64,000 nucleotides of DNA, from the NCBI RefSeq assembly GCF_015624425.1, contig NZ_CP049919.1, positions 2,852,001-2,916,000 of the forward strand, read 5' to 3'. Within the stretch, counting starts at the first letter, position 1. Each line of letters starts with the position of its first letter. The stretch comes from Roseateles sp. DAIF2 (GTDB lineage: Bacteria; Pseudomonadota; Gammaproteobacteria; Burkholderiales; Burkholderiaceae_C). Below the pieces are notes generated by a model. It was not told the DNA's origin, searched no databases, and worked only from the letters and a program-made list of their open reading frames with translations. Below, piece after piece: positions 58,820 through 64,000 of the stretch. Both the position numbers and the translations under genes were made by a program.

Positions 58820-60331
58820 ATGTGTGGCATCGTCGGTGTGATCTCCCAGGCGCCGGTCAACCAGCTGATTTATGACGCCTTGCTGCTGCTGCAGCACCGC
58901 GGCCAGGATGCCGCCGGCATCGTCACGATGCAGGGCAACAAATGCTTCATGCACAAGGCGCGCGGCATGGTGCGCGATGTGTTCCGCACCCGCAATATGC
59001 GCGCGCTGCCCGGCAATATCGGCCTGGGCCAGGTGCGCTACCCGACCGCCGGCAATGCCTACAACGAGGAAGAGGCCCAACCCTTCTACGTCAACGCGCC
59101 CTTCGGCCTGGTGCTGGTTCACAACGGCAACCTGACCAACGCCCATGCGCTGAAGAAGGAGCTGTTCGACATCGACCGCCGCCACATCAACACCGAGAGC
59201 GATACCGAGGTGCTGATCAATGTGGTCGCGCATGAGCTGGAGCGCGTCGCGCGCGACCTGCCGCTGACGCCCGATGCGGTGTTCAAGGCGGTGAGCGCGG
59301 TGCACAAGCGCATCAAGGGCTCGTACGCGGTGATTGCGCTGATCGCCGGCCATGGCCTGCTGGCCTTCCGCGACCCCTTCGGCATCCGCCCGCTGTGCTT
59401 CGGCCAGTCGGCCGACGGCGAGTTCATGGTGGCCAGCGAGAGTGTGGCGCTGGAGGGCACCGGCCACAAGCTGACCCGCGACGTGGCGCCCGGCGAGGCC
59501 TTGTTCATCGACATGCAGGGCCAGGTGCACACCCAGCAATGCGCGCAGAGCCCGACCCTGAATCCCTGCATGTTCGAGTTCGTCTACCTGGCACGCCCGG
59601 ACTCGGTGATGGACGGCATCTCGGTCTACCAGGCCCGCCTGAACATGGGCGAGACCCTGGCCCAGCGCCTGATCTCGACCATGCCGCCCAGCGAGATCGA
59701 CGTGGTGATCCCGATCCCCGAATCGAGCCGCCCCTCGGCGATGCAGCTGGCGCACAAGATCGGCAAGCCCTACCGCGAAGGCTTCGTGAAGAACCGCTAT
59801 GTGGGCCGCACCTTCATCATGCCGGGGCAGGGTGCGCGCAAGAAGTCGGTGCGCCAGAAGCTCAATGCGATCGGCCTGGAGTTCAAGGGCCGCAATGTGC
59901 TGCTGGTGGACGATTCGATCGTGCGCGGCACCACCTCCAAGGAGATCGTGCAGATGGCCCGCGAGGCCGGTGCGCGCAAGGTCTACCTGGCCTCGGCCGC
60001 GCCGCCGGTGCGCTTCCCGAATGTCTACGGCATCGACATGCCGACCAAGGAAGAGCTGATCGCGCATGGCCGCAGCATCGAGGAGGTGCGCCAGTACATC
60101 GGCGCCGATGCGCTGATCTACCAGGACGTCGACGCGATGAAGCGCGTCGTGGCGGCGCTGCAGCCGGGGCTGAACGGCTTCGAGGCCTCCTGCTTCGACG
60201 GCAGCTATGTCACCGGCGACGTCTCGGCCGAGGACTTCGAGACCATGCGCGAGCAGCGCAAGTCGCAGGGCGACGAGGAAGACGGCCCGGCCCGCACCCG
60301 CCTGGCGCTGCAGAGCGGACAGGACCAGTAA
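58820..60331 (+). CDS. purF: Amidophosphoribosyltransferase
   Basis: This 503-residue enzyme catalyses the first committed step of purine synthesis, making phosphoribosylamine from PRPP and glutamine. Cys2 ([10 protein letters not shown]) is the N-terminal nucleophile of the class II glutaminase domain (about 1-230). The phosphoribosyltransferase domain follows with the PRPP motif [16 protein letters not shown] (about 355-370). AAGGAAG precedes the start. Its last base overlaps the metZ start (TAATG). Confidence 0.97.
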   Translation: MCGIVGVISQAPVNQLIYDALLLLQHRGQDAAGIVTMQGNKCFMHKARGMVRDVFRTRNMRALPGNIGLGQVRYPTAGNAYNEEEAQPFYVNAPFGLVLVHNGNLTNAHALKKELFDIDRRHINTESDTEVLINVVAHELERVARDLPLTPDAVFKAVSAVHKRIKGSYAVIALIAGHGLLAFRDPFGIRPLCFGQSADGEFMVASESVALEGTGHKLTRDVAPGEALFIDMQGQVHTQQCAQSPTLNPCMFEFVYLARPDSVMDGISVYQARLNMGETLAQRLISTMPPSEIDVVIPIPESSRPSAMQLAHKIGKPYREGFVKNRYVGRTFIMPGQGARKKSVRQKLNAIGLEFKGRNVLLVDDSIVRGTTSKEIVQMAREAGARKVYLASAAPPVRFPNVYGIDMPTKEELIAHGRSIEEVRQYIGADALIYQDVDAMKRVVAALQPGLNGFEASCFDGSYVTGDVSAEDFETMREQRKSQGDEEDGPARTRLALQSGQDQ

Positions 60332-61590
60332 TGAGCTCGACCGACGAGGCGCGGCGCCTGGCGCGCGCCGAGCTGCCGGCGGGCCTGCGCCCCGAGACCC
60401 TGGCGGTGCGCACCGCGCTGGCGCCCAGCCAGCATGGCGAGAACTCCGAGGCGCTGTTCCTGACCAGCGGTTATGTGCAGCCCGACGCCGAGACCTCGGC
60501 GCGGCGCTTCGCCGCGTCGGAGGACTTCACCTATTCGCGCACCAGCAATCCGACGGTGCGCAGCTTCGAGGCGCGCCTGGCGGCGCTGGAAGGCACCGAG
60601 GCCGCGGTCGCGACCGCCACCGGCATGGGTGCGATCCTGCTGCTGATCATGGGCCTCCTGAAGTCGGGCGACCATGTGGTCTGCTCGCGCTCGGTGTTCG
60701 GCTCGACGATCAACCTGTTCGCCAAGGAGTTCGGCAAGTTCGGCGTCGAGACGACCTTCGTCTCGCAGACCGATCTTGAGGAATGGCGCGCGGCGATCCG
60801 GCCGACGACCAAACTGTTCTTCGCCGAGACGCCGACCAACCCGCTGACCGACATCTGCGACATCCGCGCGCTGGCCGACATGGCCCATGGCGCGGGCGCG
60901 CTGCTGGTGGTGGACAACAGCTTCTGCACGCCGGCGCTGCAGCGCCCGGCCGAGCTGGGCGCCGACCTGGTGATGCACTCCGGTACCAAGTATCTGGACG
61001 GCCAGGGCCGCGTGATGGCCGGCGCGCTGTGCGGGCCCGAGCGCCTGATCAAGGATGTGTTCGGCCCGGTGATCCGCACCGCTGGCATGACCCTGGCGCC
61101 GTTCAACGCCTGGGTGGTGCTGAAGGGCCTGGAGACCCTGGCCGTGCGCATGAAGGCGCATGGCGAGAACGCGCTGAAGGTGGCGCGCTGGCTGGAAGCC
61201 CGGCCCGAGGTGGCGCGGGTGTACTACCCCGGCCTGGCCTCGCATGCTCAGCATGAGCTGGCGATGCGCCAGCAGGGCGGGCAGGGCGGGGCGGTGCTGT
61301 CCTTCGACCTGCGCGGCCGCCATGGCGACGAAGGCCCGGAGGCGGCCCGCGCCGCGGCCTTCCACCTGATCGACAGCACCCGCGTGATCTCGATCGCCAC
61401 CAATCTGGGCGACACCAAGTCCATCATCACCCATCCGGCCACCACCTCGCATGGTCGCCTGACCGAGGCGCAGCGCCAGGCCGCCGGTATCGGCCAGGGC
61501 CTGGTGCGCCTGGCGGTGGGCCTCGAGCATCCGGACGACATCACCGACGACCTGCTGCGTGGTCTGGCCACGCTGAACGACAAGAACTGA
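60331..61590 (+). CDS. metZ: O-succinylhomoserine sulfhydrylase
   Basis: This 419-residue Cys/Met-metabolism PLP enzyme of the MetZ type makes homocysteine directly from O-succinylhomoserine and sulfide. The PLP Lys220 is in [17 protein letters not shown]. Other marks are [35 protein letters not shown] and the C-terminal [14 protein letters not shown]. Start ATG 60331 shares one base with the purF stop; purF-metZ is a common beta-proteobacterial pair. Cystathionine gamma-synthase is the alternative but less likely. Confidence 0.93.
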   Translation: MSSTDEARRLARAELPAGLRPETLAVRTALAPSQHGENSEALFLTSGYVQPDAETSARRFAASEDFTYSRTSNPTVRSFEARLAALEGTEAAVATATGMGAILLLIMGLLKSGDHVVCSRSVFGSTINLFAKEFGKFGVETTFVSQTDLEEWRAAIRPTTKLFFAETPTNPLTDICDIRALADMAHGAGALLVVDNSFCTPALQRPAELGADLVMHSGTKYLDGQGRVMAGALCGPERLIKDVFGPVIRTAGMTLAPFNAWVVLKGLETLAVRMKAHGENALKVARWLEARPEVARVYYPGLASHAQHELAMRQQGGQGGAVLSFDLRGRHGDEGPEAARAAAFHLIDSTRVISIATNLGDTKSIITHPATTSHGRLTEAQRQAAGIGQGLVRLAVGLEHPDDITDDLLRGLATLNDKN

Positions 61591-61594
61591 GCAC

Positions 61595-63016
61595 ATGAGC
61601 CAACAAGCAATCCGCACCCGCATCGCGCCGTCGCCGACCGGTTTCCTGCATCTGGGCACGGCCCGCACCGCGCTGTTTTCCTGGGCCTATGCCCGCCACC
61701 ATGGCGGCCAGTTCGTGCTGCGCATCGAGGACACCGATGTGGCCCGCTCGACCCAGGATTCGGTCGAACAGATCCTGGCCGCGATGAAGTGGCTGGGCCT
61801 TGAGTACGACGAAGGTCCGGTCTATCAGATGCAGCGCCTGGAGCGCTACCAGGCCGTGATCGACCAGATGATCGCCGCCGGCACGGCCTACCGCTGCTAC
61901 TGCACGCCCGAGGAGCTGGAGGCGATGAAGGCCGGCCAGGAGGCGCGCGGCGAGAAGCGCCGCTACGACGGCACCTGGCGCCCCGAGGCGGGCAAGGTGC
62001 TGCCGCCGGTGCCCGCGGGCATCAAGCCGGTCGTGCGCTTCAAGAACCCGGTCGACGGCGACGTCAGCTGGGAGGATCTGGTCAAGGGCACCATCACGAT
62101 CAGCAATCGCGAGATCGACGACCTGATCATCCAGCGCCCGCCCGCGGCCGACGCGCCCGAGGGCACCCTGGGCGTGCCGACCTACAACTTTGCGGTGGTG
62201 GTCGACGACTGGGACATGGCGATCACCCAGGTCTTCCGCGGCGACGAGCACATCAACAACACGCCCTGGCAGATCAATATCTTCAAGGCCCTGGGCGCGC
62301 CGCTGCCGGCCTTCGGCCATCTGCCCATCATCCTGGGCGACGACGGCCTGAAGCTCTCCAAGCGCCGTGGCGCGGTCAGCGTCACCGCCTATGAAGAAGA
62401 CGGCTATCTGCCCGAGGCGATGCTGAACTATCTGTCGCGCCTGGGCTGGAGCCATGGCGACGACGAGCTGTTCTCGCGCGAGCAACTGGTCAGCTGGTTC
62501 GACGGCACGCACCTGTCCAAGAGCCCGGCCCAATGGGACCCGGCCAAGCTGGAATGGGTCAATAGCCAGTACATCAAGCAGGCCGACGATGCGCGCCTGG
62601 CCGCGCTGGTCGAGGCGCAGCTGGCCAAGCGCGGCATCGCGGCACCGGCCGCGCGCCTGGTGGCCCCCTGCGCGCTGTTCAAGGATCGCTGCGCGACCAC
62701 GGTGGTGCTGGCCGACTGGCTGAGCATGTATTTCGCGCCGGTGATGCCCGCGGCCGAAGACCTGACCACGCATGTCACCGACGCGGTGAAGCCCGCGCTG
62801 GCGGCGCTGGCCGACAAGTTCGCCGACCTCGAATGGAACAAGGCCGCGATCCAGGCCGCGATCAAGGAAACCATCGGCGCCTTCGGCCTGAAGATGCCGC
62901 AACTGGCGATCCCGGTGCGCGTGCTGGTGTGCGGTCGCGCGCAGACACCGTCGGTCGATGCGGTGCTGGAACTGTTCGACAAAGAAATTGTCATCAAACG
63001 CTTGCGCAGCGTCTGA
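61595..63016 (+). CDS. gltX: Glutamyl-tRNA synthetase
   Basis: This 473-residue class I synthetase charges tRNA-Glu. The HIGH-type motif is [15 protein letters not shown] near residues 12-26, and KLSKR lies near residue 253. [10 protein letters not shown] is the conserved glutamate-side motif. The C-terminal anticodon-binding helices complete the chain. Five bases after metZ. Two copies of its substrate tRNA-Glu(TTC) lie just downstream, a fitting but probably coincidental neighbour. Confidence 0.97.
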   Translation: MSQQAIRTRIAPSPTGFLHLGTARTALFSWAYARHHGGQFVLRIEDTDVARSTQDSVEQILAAMKWLGLEYDEGPVYQMQRLERYQAVIDQMIAAGTAYRCYCTPEELEAMKAGQEARGEKRRYDGTWRPEAGKVLPPVPAGIKPVVRFKNPVDGDVSWEDLVKGTITISNREIDDLIIQRPPAADAPEGTLGVPTYNFAVVVDDWDMAITQVFRGDEHINNTPWQINIFKALGAPLPAFGHLPIILGDDGLKLSKRRGAVSVTAYEEDGYLPEAMLNYLSRLGWSHGDDELFSREQLVSWFDGTHLSKSPAQWDPAKLEWVNSQYIKQADDARLAALVEAQLAKRGIAAPAARLVAPCALFKDRCATTVVLADWLSMYFAPVMPAAEDLTTHVTDAVKPALAALADKFADLEWNKAAIQAAIKETIGAFGLKMPQLAIPVRVLVCGRAQTPSVDAVLELFDKEIVIKRLRSV

Positions 63017-63031
63017 AAATCGTTCTATAAT
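63002..63031 (+). promoter_or_regulatory. Promoter of first tRNA set
   Basis: A perfect TATAAT at 63026-63031 is preceded by TTGCGC at 63002-63007 (18-base spacing), overlapping the end of gltX. It is well placed, about 100 bases before the first tRNA. Confidence 0.6.
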
Positions 63032-63128
63032 CTTTTTCTCGCTTGAACAGCGCGACACACAAAGAATCGCAGCAGCCAGGAGAACCAAGCCGCAAGGCAA
63101 GGATTCAAAAAGCCGCTGTAGATCCTGA

Positions 63129-63204
<76 letters not shown>

Positions 63205-63240
63205 GATTTTCTGGTGGCGCGCAGTTCAAGAAGGCATATT

Positions 63241-63316
63241 GCCTCGTTCGTCTAGAGGCCTAGGACACCACCCTTTCACGGTGGCTACAGGGGTTCGAAT
63301 CCCCTACGAGGTACCA
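63241..63316 (+). tRNA. tRNA-Glu (TTC), copy 1
   Basis: A 76-base cloverleaf with CCA. Acceptor GCCTCGT pairs with ACGAGGT (one G-T pair), and stem CCACC/GGTGG encloses CTTTCAC with anticodon TTC. Confidence 0.97.
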
Positions 63317-63392
63317 ATTCTTTTTGGATTGGAAAATACGTCGAAAGACGAACAAGTTTGATAAACTTGGTGATTGAAGCAGATTATTGATA

Positions 63393-63398
63393 TATAAT
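63393..63398 (+). promoter_or_regulatory. Possible -10 element before tRNA-Asp copy 1
   Basis: TATAAT occurs in an AT-rich spacer 29 bases before tRNA-Asp. No well-spaced -35 is seen (TTGGTG at 63367 gives 20 bases). It may be an extra promoter or chance in AT-rich DNA. Confidence 0.3.
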
Positions 63399-63427
63399 CT
63401 GAAAAGATTACGAATTTATTCCACTGC

Positions 63428-63504
63428 GGAGTGGTAGTTCAGTTGGTTAGAATACCGGCCTGTCACGCCGGGGGTCGCGGGTTCGAGCCCCGTCCACTCC
63501 GCCA
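63428..63504 (+). tRNA. tRNA-Asp (GTC), copy 1
   Basis: A 77-base cloverleaf with CCA. Acceptor GGAGTGG pairs with CCACTCC, and stem CCGGC/GCCGG encloses CTGTCAC with anticodon GTC. Confidence 0.97.
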
Positions 63505-63517
63505 AGGTTTGCAGATG

Positions 63518-63548
63518 CAAACGGCCATTAAGTTGGCCGTTTGTATTT
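63518..63548 (+). terminator. Terminator between the two tRNA sets
   Basis: A perfect 10-bp stem CAAACGGCCA / TGGCCGTTTG with loop TTAAGT is followed by TATTT. It overlaps the -35 region of the next promoter. Confidence 0.75.
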
Positions 63549-63563
63549 AAAATGAGATATAAT
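63533..63563 (+). promoter_or_regulatory. Promoter of second tRNA set
   Basis: A perfect TATAAT at 63558-63563 with TTGGCC at 63533-63538 (19-base spacing), just before tRNA-Ala copy 2. With the terminator it suggests the two sets are separate transcription units. Confidence 0.55.
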
Positions 63564-63594
63564 AGATACGCTTGAACGGCGCGTTACCCGATAA

Positions 63595-63670
<76 letters not shown>

Positions 63671-63706
63671 AAATTCTGGTGGCGCGCGGTTCAGGTAGAT
63701 TTTATT

Positions 63707-63782
63707 GCCTCGTTCGTCTAGAGGCCTAGGACACCACCCTTTCACGGTGGCTACAGGGGTTCGAATCCCCTACGAGGTACCA
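63707..63782 (+). tRNA. tRNA-Glu (TTC), copy 2
   Basis: Identical in all 76 bases to copy 1 at 63241. Confidence 0.97.
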
Positions 63783-63820
63783 GTTTGATGAATACGCTAG
63801 ACGGTATTCATCGCCACTGC

Positions 63821-63897
63821 GGAGTGGTAGTTCAGTTGGTTAGAATACCGGCCTGTCACGCCGGGGGTCGCGGGTTCGAGCCCCGTCCACTCCGCCA
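63821..63897 (+). tRNA. tRNA-Asp (GTC), copy 2
   Basis: Identical in all 77 bases to copy 1 at 63428, including the CCACTGC leader just before it. Confidence 0.97.
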
Positions 63898-63906
63898 AAA
63901 TATTGA

Positions 63907-63939
63907 AGCCCCGAGTATGTAGATACTCGGGGCTTTTTC
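63907..63939 (+). terminator. Intrinsic terminator after the tRNA cluster
   Basis: A perfect 12-bp stem AGCCCCGAGTAT / ATACTCGGGGCT with loop GTAG is followed by a T-run. No gene is visible from here to the right window edge. Confidence 0.92.
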
Positions 63940-64000
63940 TTTGCTGGTTTGGATTCAATAGCCGAAGGCATGTGGAGATTCCTCGCGCCTTGCGATGCCC

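Overview
The window is high-GC (roughly 65-70%) and its gene order is typical of the beta-proteobacterial order Burkholderiales: leuC-leuD-leuB-asd-fimV-truA-trpF-trpB-trpA-accD-folC-SPOR-cvpA-purF-metZ-gltX, with a methylmalonyl/propionyl-CoA operon and a Bug-family (TctC) binding protein nearby. Codon use and protein style fit the Roseateles/Pelomonas/Rubrivivax-Leptothrix side of the order. That placement is inference, because no rRNA lies in the window. I saw no IS element, prophage, CRISPR array or rRNA gene.

Bases 1-29.6 kb are an accessory surface-structure island. It opens with a type I secretion system: an ABC exporter truncated by the left window edge, an HlyD-type adaptor and a TolC-type outer-membrane channel. 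Sugar- and methyl-transfer genes follow: a TOD1/DUF616-like glycosyltransferase, an FkbM methyltransferase, a three-domain fusion of asparagine synthetase, fucosyltransferase-like and methyltransferase parts, and a three-step set for a dTDP-3-acetamido-3,6-dideoxyhexose. The centre is a 10.8-kb minus-strand gene (15256-26043) for a 3595-residue protein made almost entirely of about 420 copies of an 8-residue repeat, with a C-terminal Ca-binding module of the kind found in type I secretion substrates. Beyond it lie a glycosyltransferase, a left-handed beta-helix acyltransferase and a glycosyltransferase-methyltransferase fusion. My working hypothesis is that the giant Ser/Thr-rich protein is exported by the neighbouring type I system and decorated by the glycan enzymes.

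Bases 29.6-39.6 kb hold the propionyl-CoA to succinyl-CoA pathway: a GntR/FCD regulator divergent from methylmalonyl-CoA mutase, a GNAT acetyltransferase, meaB, pccB, an unknown exported protein, pccA and a VOC (glyoxalase/epimerase-like) enzyme. A perfect 16-bp palindrome lies in the divergent promoter. A partial copy of the start of pccA lies just upstream of pccA.

Bases 39.6-44.2 kb hold an exported metallophosphatase-TIGR03790 fusion with altered metal-site motifs, a Bug binding protein and a LysR regulator. Bases 44.2-63.0 kb are conserved housekeeping genes for leucine, aspartate-family amino acids, tryptophan, fatty acids, folate, purines and methionine, plus FimV, TruA and glutamyl-tRNA synthetase. 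The right end carries two identical tandem tRNA sets (Ala-GGC, Glu-TTC, Asp-GTC), closed by a strong terminator.
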